Origin: Streptomyces candidus
Lineage (GTDB): Bacteria; Actinomycetota; Actinomycetes; Streptomycetales; Streptomycetaceae
NCBI RefSeq assembly: GCF_014207445.1
Contig: NZ_JACHEM010000013.1
Span: forward strand, 124,001-188,000
DNA length: 64,000 nucleotides
Reading direction: 5' to 3'
Position numbers and translations under genes: made by a program. The notes under the pieces were generated by a model. That model did not search any database. It was not told where the DNA came from and worked only from the letters and a program-made list of their open reading frames with translations. Of this stretch, positions 44,350 through 52,641 are shown piece after piece; positions within the stretch are counted from its first letter, which is position 1; each line of letters opens with the position of its first letter.

Positions 44350-45088
44350 CCGCCCGAAGTCGCCGTATCCGCCCCGGGCCCGGAGCGCGCCGCGTTCCCT
44401 CCGGCCGCGCCGGGCCGTGCAGCCGCCGCTGCGTTCCGTACGCCAGACCGGCCGCGGCGGTCAGAAGCAGTGCGTGCAGGGCGTCCGGTGCGAGTGCCGC
44501 GACCTTCCGCGACGGCACGAACACCGCGCCCGGCACCGGCGGCGGGACGCCGAAGACCGGCAGGAGCCGCGGCGGCCCCCGGTGCAGCAGACCGGCCGGC
44601 AGCAGCGACAGCGGATCGAGGTACTCCGCGCCGCGCAGCAGCCCCCAGTGCAGACAGCCCGTCGCCGGGCAGTGATACGCCCCCGGTTCCAGCACCGCCA
44701 CTACCTGGCCCGCCGTCACCACCGTCCCCTCGGCCACCAGCGCGCGCACCGGCTCGTACGTGGTCCGCAGCGGTGGCTCGCCGGTCGCGGTCAGCGTGAC
44801 CGACAGCACCCCGCGGCCCGCCACCCGGCCTGCGAACGAGACCCGGCCCGGCGCGGCCGCCCGTACCTCCGCACCGGCCGCGGCCGCCAGGTCCACACCG
44901 CGGTGCCCGGCCGCGTACGGCGACGGCGGCGGCTCCCAGCCCCGTACGACGGACGGACGCACCCCCACCGGCCAGGCGCGCTCCGGCCCCCGCGGGGCGT
45001 CGGCGCCGAGGGACGGGGGCGCCTGCCACAGCAGTGCGGCGACCAGCGGGAACAGTGCGCACAGTGCGGCGCTCACGAGTCGGTACAT
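44303..45088 (-). CDS. M23-family peptidase-like exported protein
   Basis: The product (261 residues) starts with a signal peptide (YRLVSAALCALFPLVAALLW, cleavage perhaps after SLGADA). The M23/LytM core is PYAAGHRGVDLAAAAGAEVRAAAPGRVSFAG, with the zinc-ligand HxxxD, and later HCPATGCLHWGLLRG. Where active M23 enzymes have HxH, this has Cys-Leu-His, so catalytic activity is uncertain. A C-terminal hydrophobic stretch (ALAPDALHALLLTAAAGLAYG) may anchor it. ATG 45088 has a poor ribosome site. Confidence 0.78.
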   Translation of the reverse strand: MYRLVSAALCALFPLVAALLWQAPPSLGADAPRGPERAWPVGVRPSVVRGWEPPPSPYAAGHRGVDLAAAAGAEVRAAAPGRVSFAGRVAGRGVLSVTLTATGEPPLRTTYEPVRALVAEGTVVTAGQVVAVLEPGAYHCPATGCLHWGLLRGAEYLDPLSLLPAGLLHRGPPRLLPVFGVPPPVPGAVFVPSRKVAALAPDALHALLLTAAAGLAYGTQRRLHGPARPEGTRRAPGPGRIRRLRAVSPGRRAGPWRRRPP

Positions 45089-45139
45089 GCCGAAAACGGT
45101 CCCGCAACGGGCGCGTTCGCGGGGATCATGGGCCGTTCC

Positions 45140-45166
45140 TGTGGACGGCCGGACGGCTGTGGACAA
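45140..45166 (-). promoter_or_regulatory. Pair of DnaA-box-like sites upstream of rpsB
   Basis: On the minus strand 45158-45166 reads TTGTCCACA, a perfect match to the Streptomyces DnaA box; 45140-45148 (CCGTCCACA) matches at seven of nine positions and lies exactly 18 bp away. They are located between the M23-like gene and rpsB. Confidence 0.45.
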
Positions 45167-45195
45167 CGCCGTCACCCGGCACTGTGCGGGTCCCG

Positions 45196-45201
45196 TACAC
45201 T
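45196..45201 (+). promoter_or_regulatory. Candidate -10 box of rpsB
   Basis: TACACT fits TAnnnT and would give a leader of about 175 nt before ATG 45383. The -35 region is weak (GTCACC near 45171). Long leaders on rpsB allow autoregulation by S2 in other bacteria. Confidence 0.4.
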
Positions 45202-45382
45202 TCTGGTGGCGATCCGGGTCACCGGGTCGACTTCGCACGTCCCGCCACCACCCTCTCTCAGCGGTCAGTGGCAGTGCTGCTCGGTCCTCAAGGATTCCGT
45301 CCCCATGGGCACAGCACGAGGGGCGTCAGGCGCGACCGCCGTCCGGCGGAAGCGATAACCGAGTACCTCAAGGAGTACGGCC

Positions 45383-46318
45383 ATGGCCGTCGTCACGATG
45401 CGGGAGCTGCTGGAAAGCGGCGTCCACTTCGGTCACCAGACCCGTCGTTGGAACCCGAAGATGAAGCGTTTCATCTTCACGGAGCGCAACGGCATCTACA
45501 TCATCGACCTGCTCCAGTCGCTGTCGTACATCGACCGTGCCTACGAGTTCGTCAAGGAGACCGTCGCCCACGGCGGTTCCATCATGTTCGTCGGCACCAA
45601 GAAGCAGGCGCAGGAAGCGATCGCCGAGCAGGCGACGCGCGTGGGCATGCCCTACGTCAACCAGCGCTGGCTCGGCGGCATGCTGACCAACTTCTCCACG
45701 GTCTACAAGCGCCTCCAGCGCCTGAAGGAGCTGGAGCTCATCGACTTCGAGGACGTGGCCGCGTCGGGCCTCACCAAGAAGGAGCTCCTGGTTCTCTCGC
45801 GCGAGAAGGCCAAGCTGGAGAAGACCCTCGGCGGTATCCGCGAGATGTCGAAGGTTCCCAGCGCCGTCTGGATCGTCGACACCAAGAAGGAGCACATCGC
45901 CGTCGGTGAGGCGCGCAAGCTCCGCATCCCGGTCGTCGCGATCCTCGACACCAACTGCGACCCCGACGAGGTCGACTACAAGATCCCGGGCAACGACGAC
46001 GCGATCCGCTCCGTCACCCTGCTCACCCGCGTGATCGCCGACGCCGTCGCCGAGGGCCTCATCGCCCGCTCCGGTGCCGCCACGGGCGACTCCAAGCCGG
46101 GCGAGAAGGCCGCCGGCGAGCCCCTCGCCGAGTGGGAGCGCGACCTGCTCGAAGGCGACAAGAAGGCTGACGAGGCTCCGGCCGCCGACGCCGACGCCGA
46201 CGCCGCTGCTCCGGCCGCCGAGGCTGCTCCGGCCGCCGACGAGGCCCCGGCCGCCGAGGCCGAGAAGCCGGCCGAGGCCGCTGCCGAGGCTCCGGCCGCG
46301 GACGCCGAGCAGGCCTGA
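45383..46318 (+). CDS. rpsB: 30S ribosomal protein S2
   Basis: The 311-residue protein has the S2 core (VVTMRELLESGVHFGHQTRRWNPKM, IMFVGTKKQAQEAIAEQA, RWLGGMLTNF, PDEVDYKIPGNDDAIRSV) and an Ala/Glu/Pro-rich tail of about 60 residues built from imperfect AAPAAEA repeats, longer than in E. coli. AAGGAG precedes ATG 45383. tsf follows in the usual order. Confidence 0.97.
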   Translation: MAVVTMRELLESGVHFGHQTRRWNPKMKRFIFTERNGIYIIDLLQSLSYIDRAYEFVKETVAHGGSIMFVGTKKQAQEAIAEQATRVGMPYVNQRWLGGMLTNFSTVYKRLQRLKELELIDFEDVAASGLTKKELLVLSREKAKLEKTLGGIREMSKVPSAVWIVDTKKEHIAVGEARKLRIPVVAILDTNCDPDEVDYKIPGNDDAIRSVTLLTRVIADAVAEGLIARSGAATGDSKPGEKAAGEPLAEWERDLLEGDKKADEAPAADADADAAAPAAEAAPAADEAPAAEAEKPAEAAAEAPAADAEQA

Positions 46319-46339
46319 CCCAGCCCCAGCGGCTGACTG

Positions 46340-46382
46340 ACGGCGGGGGAGGGTGCGCCACCAGGCGTCCCGCCCCCGCCGT
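46340..46382 (+). terminator. Hairpin between rpsB and tsf
   Basis: A 10-bp GC stem continuing through one mismatch to about 13 bp (46340-46353 with 46369-46382) contains a smaller inner stem. It probably reduces read-through from rpsB into tsf. Confidence 0.7.
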
Positions 46383-46485
46383 TCACCCGTAGATCACGTG
46401 GATCACGGCGATCGCGCAGGCCACGAGCTCGTGCGGATCACCTCGATCAACGACCTCCGACTTTCGAGAAGAGATTCACAGACTC

Positions 46486-47322
46486 ATGGCGAACTACACC
46501 GCCGCTGACGTCAAGAAGCTCCGCGAGCTCACCGGCGCCGGCATGATGGACTGCAAGAAGGCCCTCGACGAGGCCGACGGCAGCGTCGACAAGGCCGTCG
46601 AAGCCCTGCGTATCAAGGGCCAGAAGGGCGTCGCCAAGCGCGAGGGCCGCTCGGCCGAGAACGGTGCCGTCGTCTCCCTGATCGCCGACGACAACACCTC
46701 CGGTGTCATCGTCGAGCTCAAGTGCGAGACCGACTTCGTCGCCAAGGGCGAGAAGTTCCAGGCCGTCGCCAACGCGCTCGCCGCGCACGCCGCCGCCACC
46801 TCCCCGGCCGACATCGCCGCGCTGCTCGCCTCCGAGATCGAGGCCGGCAAGACCGTCCAGGCGTATGTCGACGAGGCCAACGCCAACCTGGGCGAGAAGA
46901 TCGTCCTGGAGCGCTTCGCCCAGTTCTCCGGCGCCTACGTCACCGCGTACATGCACCGCACCATGCCCGACCTGCCCCCGCAGATCGGTGTTCTGGTCGA
47001 GCTGGACAAGGCCGACGCCGACCTGGCCCGTGGCATCGCCCAGCACATCGCCGCTTTCGCGCCGAAGTACCTGGACAAGGACGACGTCCCGGCCGAGGTC
47101 GTCGAGGCGGAGCGCCGCGTCGCCGAGGAGACCACCCGCGCCGAGGGCAAGCCCGAGGCCGCCCTCCCGAAGATCGTCGAGGGTCGCGTCAACGGCTTCT
47201 TCAAGGAAGCCACCCTCCTCGGCCAGCCGTACGCGCTGGACAACAAGAAGTCCGTGCAGAAGGTCCTGGACGAGGCCGGTGTCACCCTGAAGCGCTTCGC
47301 GCGCATCAAGGTCGGCATCTGA
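46486..47322 (+). CDS. tsf: Translation elongation factor Ts
   Basis: The 278-residue nucleotide-exchange factor for EF-Tu has the N-terminal UBA-like domain (ADVKKLRELTGAGMMDCKKALDEADGSVDKAVEALR) with the TGAGMMDCKKAL signature, then two dimerisation subdomains (VELKCETDFVAKGEKFQ; ALPKIVEGRVNGFFKEATLL). The length is typical. Confidence 0.97.
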   Translation: MANYTAADVKKLRELTGAGMMDCKKALDEADGSVDKAVEALRIKGQKGVAKREGRSAENGAVVSLIADDNTSGVIVELKCETDFVAKGEKFQAVANALAAHAAATSPADIAALLASEIEAGKTVQAYVDEANANLGEKIVLERFAQFSGAYVTAYMHRTMPDLPPQIGVLVELDKADADLARGIAQHIAAFAPKYLDKDDVPAEVVEAERRVAEETTRAEGKPEAALPKIVEGRVNGFFKEATLLGQPYALDNKKSVQKVLDEAGVTLKRFARIKVGI

Positions 47323-47389
47323 GTCCGTACGTCGGACCCTGTCGACGCAACGCGAACATCGCCAGACCCGGCTAGGGTCTGATGCAGTC

Positions 47390-47409
47390 GCCCGGCGCAC
47401 GCGCCGGGC
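47390..47409 (+). terminator. Short GC hairpin after tsf
   Basis: An 8-bp stem (47390-47397 with 47402-47409) and tetraloop lies 68 nt after the tsf stop codon. Confidence 0.45.
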
Positions 47410-47425
47410 GGCGGCAGATCTGACG

Positions 47426-47477
47426 AGGAGGCCATTGCCGCTGAGGAACCGCGAGGATCCACCGGCAATGGCCTCCT
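47426..47477 (+). terminator. 15-bp perfect hairpin in the pyrH leader
   Basis: Arms 47426-47440 and 47463-47477 are perfectly complementary; the loop is 22 nt. The hairpin ends 31 nt before the pyrH start, so it is either the tsf terminator or an attenuator of pyrH. The left arm contains GGAGG. Confidence 0.75.
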
Positions 47478-47508
47478 TCGTATGTGCACGAGGAGAAAGC
47501 CCCCCCCC

Positions 47509-48261
47509 ATGAATCAGGCGAATCAGGACAGCGGCAAGAGGACCGGGCGCTTCATGCTGAAGCTCTCGGGCGAGGCGTTCGCCGGCGGCGGGGCACTCGG
47601 TGTCGACCCCGACGTCGTGCACGCCATCGCGCGCGAGATCGCCGCGGTCGTACGGGACGGCGCGGAGATCGCGGTCGTCATCGGCGGCGGCAACTTCTTC
47701 CGCGGCGCCGAACTCCAGCAGCGCGGCATGGACCGGGCGCGCTCGGACTACATGGGCATGCTCGGCACCGTCATGAACTGCCTCGCCCTCCAGGACTTCC
47801 TGGAGAAGGAGGGCATCGACTCCCGGGTCCAGACGGCCATCACCATGGGCCAGGTCGCGGAGCCGTACATCCCGCTGCGCGCCGTGCGCCACCTGGAGAA
47901 GGGCCGCGTCGTGATCTTCGGCGCGGGCATGGGCATGCCGTACTTCTCCACCGACACCACGGCAGCCCAGCGCGCCCTGGAGATCGACGCGGAAGCCCTG
48001 CTCATGGGCAAGAACGGGGTCGACGGCGTCTACGACTCCGACCCCAAGAAGAACCCGGAAGCGGTGAGGTTCGACGCGCTGGAGTACAGCGAGGTACTGG
48101 CCCGTGACCTGAAGGTCGCCGACGCCACCGCCATCACGCTGTGCCGCGACAACGACCTGCCGATCCTGGTCTTCGAGCTGCTGGCGGAGGGCAATATCGC
48201 CCGCGCGGTCAAGGGTGAGAAGATCGGCACGCTCGTCAACGCCCAGGGCACCCGCGCCTGA
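47509..48261 (+). CDS. pyrH: Uridylate kinase
   Basis: The 250-residue UMP kinase makes UDP. Family motifs are FMLKLSGEAFAGG, VVIGGGNFFRGAELQQRGMDRARSDYMGMLGTVMN, GAGMGMPYFSTDTTAAQRALEI and the C-terminal GEKIGTLVN. ATG 47509 has AGGAGA about 13 nt upstream, separated by an uninterrupted run of nine C residues. frr follows. Confidence 0.97.
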   Translation: MNQANQDSGKRTGRFMLKLSGEAFAGGGALGVDPDVVHAIAREIAAVVRDGAEIAVVIGGGNFFRGAELQQRGMDRARSDYMGMLGTVMNCLALQDFLEKEGIDSRVQTAITMGQVAEPYIPLRAVRHLEKGRVVIFGAGMGMPYFSTDTTAAQRALEIDAEALLMGKNGVDGVYDSDPKKNPEAVRFDALEYSEVLARDLKVADATAITLCRDNDLPILVFELLAEGNIARAVKGEKIGTLVNAQGTRA

Positions 48262-48278
48262 CCGGATCCCGGTTCGTA

Positions 48279-48297
48279 CCCCCGGCCCGGCCGGGGG
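48279..48297 (+). terminator. Small GC hairpin between pyrH and frr
   Basis: A 7-bp stem (48279-48285 with 48291-48297) with a 5-nt loop lies 17 nt after pyrH. It may attenuate or only stabilise the message. Confidence 0.35.
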
Positions 48298-48382
48298 ATG
48301 GACAATGGCCTGCCGGTCGGACACCGTGCAGGACAAGACGCACGCAGTGCACGCAGCAGTTCCAGACATGCAGGAGTACGTG

Positions 48383-48940
48383 GTGATTGAAGAAATCCTC
48401 CTCGAAGCCGAGGAGAAAATGGAGAAGGCCGTCGTGGTCGCCAAGGAGGACTTCGCCGCGATCCGCACCGGTCGTGCGCACCCGGCGATGTTCAACAAGA
48501 TCGTGGCCGACTACTACGGCGCGCTGACGCCCATCAACCAGCTGGCCTCCTTCTCGGTGCCCGAGCCGCGGATGGCCGTGGTGACCCCCTTCGATGCGAG
48601 CGCCCTGCGCAACATCGAGCAGGCGATCCGCGACTCCGACCTCGGCGTCAACCCGAGCAACGACGGCCGCATCATCCGGGTGACGTTCCCGCAGCTGACG
48701 GAGGAGCGCCGCCGCGACTACATCAAGGTCGCGCGCAACAAGGCCGAGGACTCGCGGATCTCGATCCGCGCCGTCCGCCGCAAGGCCAAGGAGACCCTCG
48801 ACAAGCTCGTCAAGGACAAGGAGTCCGGCGAGGACGAGGTCCGCCGTGCGGAGAAGGAGCTCGACGACACCACCGCGAAGTACGTCGCGCAGGTGGACGA
48901 GCTGCTCAAGCACAAGGAAGCCGAGCTGCTAGAGGTCTGA
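48383..48940 (+). CDS. frr: Ribosome recycling factor
   Basis: The 185-residue factor splits post-termination ribosomes with EF-G. It begins IEEILLEAEEKMEKAVVVAKEDFAAIRTGRAHP and has the family's ERRRDYIKVARNKAEDSRISIRAVRRKA segment. I start at GTG 48383, 6 nt after CAGGAG, which gives the standard length; ATG 48368 is less likely. Its TGA overlaps the cdsA ATG. Confidence 0.96.
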   Translation: MIEEILLEAEEKMEKAVVVAKEDFAAIRTGRAHPAMFNKIVADYYGALTPINQLASFSVPEPRMAVVTPFDASALRNIEQAIRDSDLGVNPSNDGRIIRVTFPQLTEERRRDYIKVARNKAEDSRISIRAVRRKAKETLDKLVKDKESGEDEVRRAEKELDDTTAKYVAQVDELLKHKEAELLEV

Positions 48941-50118
48941 TGAACGACTCTCCCTGGGGGGCCCGGCCTGGGGCGGGCTATGCCGGTGAATGGGGAACTC
49001 CCGATCAGGGGTCCCTCTCGGCGGGTCCCGCGTACGAAGGGCATGACGCCCAGCACACTCGGCCCATGCCCATCGTGCCCGAGACAGGCCCCGTGCCAGG
49101 TTCTGAACCTGGACCCCGGACAGGCAGAGGCGCCGACGACCGCGAGGACCGGATGCGGGGGGCCGCTTCCGCAGGGCAGAGCGAAGGCCAGTACTTCGGC
49201 CAAAGCTTTGCCGCTGCCGGGAGCGGCCCCCTGTTCCGCGACGAGAAGCAGCAGGAGCCCATGTCCACCCCGTCGACTCCGGCCCCGCCGCCCCCCGAGA
49301 AGAAGCGTGCGGGCCGTGATCTGCGTGCCGCGATAGGGGTCGGCGTCGGGCTCGGCGCGCTGGTCGGCGCGTCGCTGTTCATCTGGCCGCCCGTCTTCGT
49401 CGGCGTCATAGCGGTCGCCGTGGTCGTCGGGCTGTGGGAGCTCACCTCCCGGCTGGAGGAACGCAAGGGCATCAAGGCTCCGCTGGTCCCGCTCGCGGTC
49501 GGCGGGGCGGCGATGGTGGTCGCCGGTTACGTACGGGGCCCCGAGGGCGCATGGGTCGCGATGGCGCTCACGGCGCTGGCGGTGCTGGTGTGGCGGATGA
49601 CCGAACCGCCGGAGGGATACCTCAAGGACGTCACGGCGGGAGTCTTCGCCGCCTTCTACGTACCGTTCCTGGCGACGTTCGTCGCGCTGATGCTCACGGC
49701 CGACGACGGGCCGGAGCGCGTGCTCACCTTCCTGCTGCTGACGGTCGTCAGTGACACGGGCGCGTACGCCGTGGGCTGGCGCTTCGGCAAGCACAAGCTG
49801 GCCCCGCGCATCAGTCCCGGCAAGACCCGGGAAGGCCTGCTCGGGGCGATCGCGTTCGCGATGGCCGCCGGCGTGCTGTGCATGACGTTCCTGATCGACG
49901 GCGGCACGTGGTGGCAGGGCGTGCTGCTCGGCCTCGCGGTCGCCGCCAGCGCGACCCTGGGCGACCTCGGGGAGTCCATGATCAAGCGGGACCTCGGGAT
50001 CAAGGACATGGGAACGCTGCTGCCAGGCCACGGCGGCATCATGGACCGGCTGGACTCGCTGCTGCCGACGGCACCGGTGGTCTGGCTGCTGCTGGTGATC
50101 TTCGTCGGATCGGTCTGA
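48940..50118 (+). CDS. cdsA: Phosphatidate cytidylyltransferase
   Basis: The 392-residue membrane enzyme makes CDP-diacylglycerol from phosphatidate and CTP. A hydrophilic, Pro/Gly-rich N-terminal tail of about 125 residues precedes eight or so helices. The signature lies near the C terminus: SMIKRDLGIKDMGTLLPGHGGIMDRLDSLL. The long tail is a Streptomyces trait. It is coupled to frr by a one-base overlap. Confidence 0.95.
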   Translation: MNDSPWGARPGAGYAGEWGTPDQGSLSAGPAYEGHDAQHTRPMPIVPETGPVPGSEPGPRTGRGADDREDRMRGAASAGQSEGQYFGQSFAAAGSGPLFRDEKQQEPMSTPSTPAPPPPEKKRAGRDLRAAIGVGVGLGALVGASLFIWPPVFVGVIAVAVVVGLWELTSRLEERKGIKAPLVPLAVGGAAMVVAGYVRGPEGAWVAMALTALAVLVWRMTEPPEGYLKDVTAGVFAAFYVPFLATFVALMLTADDGPERVLTFLLLTVVSDTGAYAVGWRFGKHKLAPRISPGKTREGLLGAIAFAMAAGVLCMTFLIDGGTWWQGVLLGLAVAASATLGDLGESMIKRDLGIKDMGTLLPGHGGIMDRLDSLLPTAPVVWLLLVIFVGSV

Positions 50119-50135
50119 GCTGCTGTTCTGTCCCC

Positions 50136-50170
50136 GAGGGGCCCGCTGTCCACAGGGCGGCGGGCCTCTT
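50136..50170 (+). terminator. Hairpin after cdsA
   Basis: A stem of about 10 bp (50136-50146 with 50160-50170, one G-T pair) surrounds a loop containing CTGTCCACA. It begins 18 nt after the cdsA stop codon. Confidence 0.6.
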
Positions 50171-50198
50171 GTCGTACATCTGCCACACTGGTATGACC

Positions 50199-51305
50199 AT
50201 GCCTGTACCCGGAGAACTCACTTTCGTCGCGCCCCGCGGAGCCAAGAAGCCCCCGCGGCACCTCGCCGACCTCACGCCCGCCGAGCGCAAGGACGCCGTG
50301 GCCGAGATCGGTGAGAAGCCGTTCCGCGCCAAGCAGCTGTCCCAGCACTACTTCGCGCGGTACGCCCACGACCCGGCGGAGTGGACCGACATCCCCGCCG
50401 GATCCCGGGAGAAACTGCGCGAAGCGCTGCTGCCCGAACTGATGACGGTCGTGCGTCACCTGTCGACCGACCAGGACACCACGCGCAAGACCCTGTGGAA
50501 GATGCACGACGGCACGCTCGTCGAGTCGGTGCTGATGCGCTACCCGGACCGGGTGACGATGTGCATCTCCTCGCAGGCCGGCTGCGGCATGAACTGCCCG
50601 TTTTGCGCGACCGGCCAGGCCGGGCTCGACCGGAACCTGTCGACCGCCGAGATCGTGCATCAGATCGTGGACGGCATGCGCGCGCTGCGCGACGGCGAGG
50701 TGCCCGGCGGCCCGGCGCGGCTGTCCAACATCGTCTTCATGGGCATGGGCGAACCGCTCGCCAACTACAAGCGCGTCGTCGGCGCGATCCGCAGGCTGAC
50801 CGACCCGGAGCCCGACGGGCTGGGGCTGTCGCAGCGCGGCATTACCGTCTCCACCGTGGGCCTGGTGCCCGCGATGCTGCGCTTCGCCGACGAGGGCTTC
50901 AAGTGCCGTCTCGCCGTGTCGCTGCACGCGCCGGACGACGAGCTGCGCGACACCCTGGTCCCGGTCAACACGCGCTGGAAGGTACGGGAGGTGCTGGACG
51001 CCGCGTGGGAGTACGCGGAGAAGTCCGGCCGCCGGATCTCCATCGAGTACGCGCTGATCAGGGACATCAATGACCAGGCGTGGCGCGGTGACCTGCTCGG
51101 ACGGCTGCTGAAGAACAAGCGGGTGCACGTCAACCTGATCCCGCTGAACCCGACGCCCGGCTCCAAGTGGACCGCCTCCCGCCCCGAGGACGAGAAGGCG
51201 TTCGTCGAGGCGATCGCCGCGCACGGCGTGCCGGTGACCGTACGGGACACGCGCGGTCAGGAAATCGACGGCGCCTGCGGCCAGCTCGCGGCCACCGAGC
51301 GGTAG
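50199..51305 (+). CDS. rlmN: Dual-specificity RNA methyltransferase RlmN
   Basis: The 368-residue radical-SAM enzyme makes m2A2503 in 23S rRNA and m2A37 in tRNA. The iron-sulfur CxxxCxxC motif is C129-C133-C136 (CGMNCPFC). The C-terminal catalytic Cys lies in DGACGQL. Other motifs are VFMGMGEPLANY and SLHAPDDELR. No ribosome site precedes ATG 50199 or the in-frame ATG 50193, so it may be leaderless. Confidence 0.95.
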   Translation: MPVPGELTFVAPRGAKKPPRHLADLTPAERKDAVAEIGEKPFRAKQLSQHYFARYAHDPAEWTDIPAGSREKLREALLPELMTVVRHLSTDQDTTRKTLWKMHDGTLVESVLMRYPDRVTMCISSQAGCGMNCPFCATGQAGLDRNLSTAEIVHQIVDGMRALRDGEVPGGPARLSNIVFMGMGEPLANYKRVVGAIRRLTDPEPDGLGLSQRGITVSTVGLVPAMLRFADEGFKCRLAVSLHAPDDELRDTLVPVNTRWKVREVLDAAWEYAEKSGRRISIEYALIRDINDQAWRGDLLGRLLKNKRVHVNLIPLNPTPGSKWTASRPEDEKAFVEAIAAHGVPVTVRDTRGQEIDGACGQLAATER

Positions 51306-51355
51306 AGCCCGCTCGAACAGTGCGAGGTAGGGTGGGCTGCACATTTGCATATTCC

Positions 51356-51455
51356 GACAGGGGAGCGCCACAGCGCTGAGAGTGCGGCACCGCTCGTAGA
51401 CACGGGCCGCAGACCCTCTGGACCTCGCCCAGGTCATTCTGGGTAGGAAGTTCGG
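51356..51455 (+). ncRNA. TPP riboswitch (THI element)
   Basis: The conserved TPP aptamer pieces are in order: GGGGAGCG (from 51360), CTGAGA (51376-51381), ACCCTCTGGACCT (51413-51425), then CCCAGGTCATTCTGGGTAGG (51428-51447). Arms P2-P5 can be drawn in the standard arrangement. It controls the thiBPQ transporter downstream, lowering expression when thiamine diphosphate is plentiful. Confidence 0.95.
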
Positions 51456-51474
51456 ACACTACTCGAGCTGTTGC

Positions 51475-51505
51475 GCCCTGCCCGCATTTCCCGTGCGGGC
51501 AGGGC
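51475..51505 (+). terminator. Hairpin in the riboswitch expression platform
   Basis: A perfect 12-bp stem (51475-51486 with 51494-51505) and 7-nt loop follows the aptamer by about 25 nt. It lacks a T run but may act as a terminator or as a switching helix. Confidence 0.6.
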
Positions 51506-51514
51506 CGCGTCTCT

Positions 51515-51534
51515 TCCTGGTCATATCCAGGAGG
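51515..51534 (+). promoter_or_regulatory. Ribosome-site-sequestering hairpin before thiB
   Basis: TCCTGG (51515-51520) pairs with CCAGGA (51527-51532), covering half of the AGGAGG ribosome site (51529-51534) of thiB. This suggests translational control by the upstream riboswitch. Confidence 0.6.
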
Positions 51535-51540
51535 ATTTCT

Positions 51541-52641
51541 GTGAACAAGACGATGAAGCTCGCTTCGGGCGCGCTGGCCGCGGCGCTGGGCGTCTGCACG
51601 CTCACCGCGTGCGGCGGTTCCGATTCCGGTACGGGCGGGAAGAAGCAGGCCGGGGGCGAGTCCAAGACCGTCACCCTGGTCAGCCACGACTCCTTCGACG
51701 CCTCGCCCGCCGTCCTGAAGGAGTTCACCCGGCAGACCGGCTACACGGTCAAGGTGCTGGAGAGCGGAGACGCCGGCAGCGCCCTCAACCAGGAGATCCT
51801 GACCAAGGGCTCGCCGCGCGGCGACGTGTTCTTCGGCGTCGACAACACCCTCCTCTCGCGGGCGCTCGACAACGGGCTCTTCCAGCCGTACGAGGCCAAG
51901 GGACTGGCCCGGATCCCCGACGCGCTCCAGCTCGACAAGGCGGAGCACCGGGTGACGCCGGTCGACACCGGCGACATCTGCGTCAACTACGACAAGAAGT
52001 ACTTCGCCGACAAGAAGCTGGCTCCGCCGAAGACGCTCGACGACCTGACCCGGCCCGAGTACAAGAACCTCCTCGTCACCGAGAACGCCGCGAACTCCTC
52101 ACCCGGCCTCGGTTTCCTGCTCGCCACCGCCGCGCAGTACGGCGACAACGGCTGGCAGGGCTACTGGCAGAAGCTCAAGGACAACGGCGTCAAGGTCGTG
52201 GACAGCTGGGAGCAGGCCTACAACGAGGAGTTCTCGGGGTCCGCGGGCGGCAAGAAGGCCAAGGCCGACCGGCCGCTCGTCGTGTCGTACGCCTCCAGCC
52301 CGCCCGTCGAGGTGCTGTACGCCGAACCGCGGCCCTCCGAGGCGCCCACCGGGGTGGCGACCGGGACCTGCTTCCGGCAGATCGAGTTCGCCGGACTGCT
52401 GCAGGGAGCGAAGAACGAGGCGGGCGGCAAGGCACTCCTCGACTTCCTCATCGGCAAGCAGTTCCAGGAGGACCTGCCGCTGAAGATGTTCGTGAACCCG
52501 GCGGTCGAGGACACCAAGCTGCCCGAGGTGTACGCCAAGTTCGGCGCGACGGTCGACAAGCCGCTGACCGTGGAGCCGAAGAAGATCGCCGACAAGCGTG
52601 AGCAGTGGGTCAAGACGTGGTCCTCGCTGGTGATCAAGTAG
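51541..52641 (+). CDS. thiB: Thiamine ABC transporter, substrate-binding lipoprotein
   Basis: The 366-residue product has a lipoprotein signal ending in LTAC (Cys24) and then a TbpA-type binding domain: VTLVSHDSFDASPAVLKEFTRQTGY, GSPRGDVFFGVDNTLLSRAL, DTGDICVNYDKKYF and NLLVTENAANSSPGLGFLLAT. It captures thiamine or its phosphates outside the membrane. GTG 51541 follows AGGAGG and lies under TPP riboswitch control. Confidence 0.93.
   Translation: MNKTMKLASGALAAALGVCTLTACGGSDSGTGGKKQAGGESKTVTLVSHDSFDASPAVLKEFTRQTGYTVKVLESGDAGSALNQEILTKGSPRGDVFFGVDNTLLSRALDNGLFQPYEAKGLARIPDALQLDKAEHRVTPVDTGDICVNYDKKYFADKKLAPPKTLDDLTRPEYKNLLVTENAANSSPGLGFLLATAAQYGDNGWQGYWQKLKDNGVKVVDSWEQAYNEEFSGSAGGKKAKADRPLVVSYASSPPVEVLYAEPRPSEAPTGVATGTCFRQIEFAGLLQGAKNEAGGKALLDFLIGKQFQEDLPLKMFVNPAVEDTKLPEVYAKFGATVDKPLTVEPKKIADKREQWVKTWSSLVIK

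Noticed and set aside
50145..50153. CTGTCCACA as a further DnaA box
   Set aside because: It lies in the loop of a terminator hairpin and has no partner at 18 bp.
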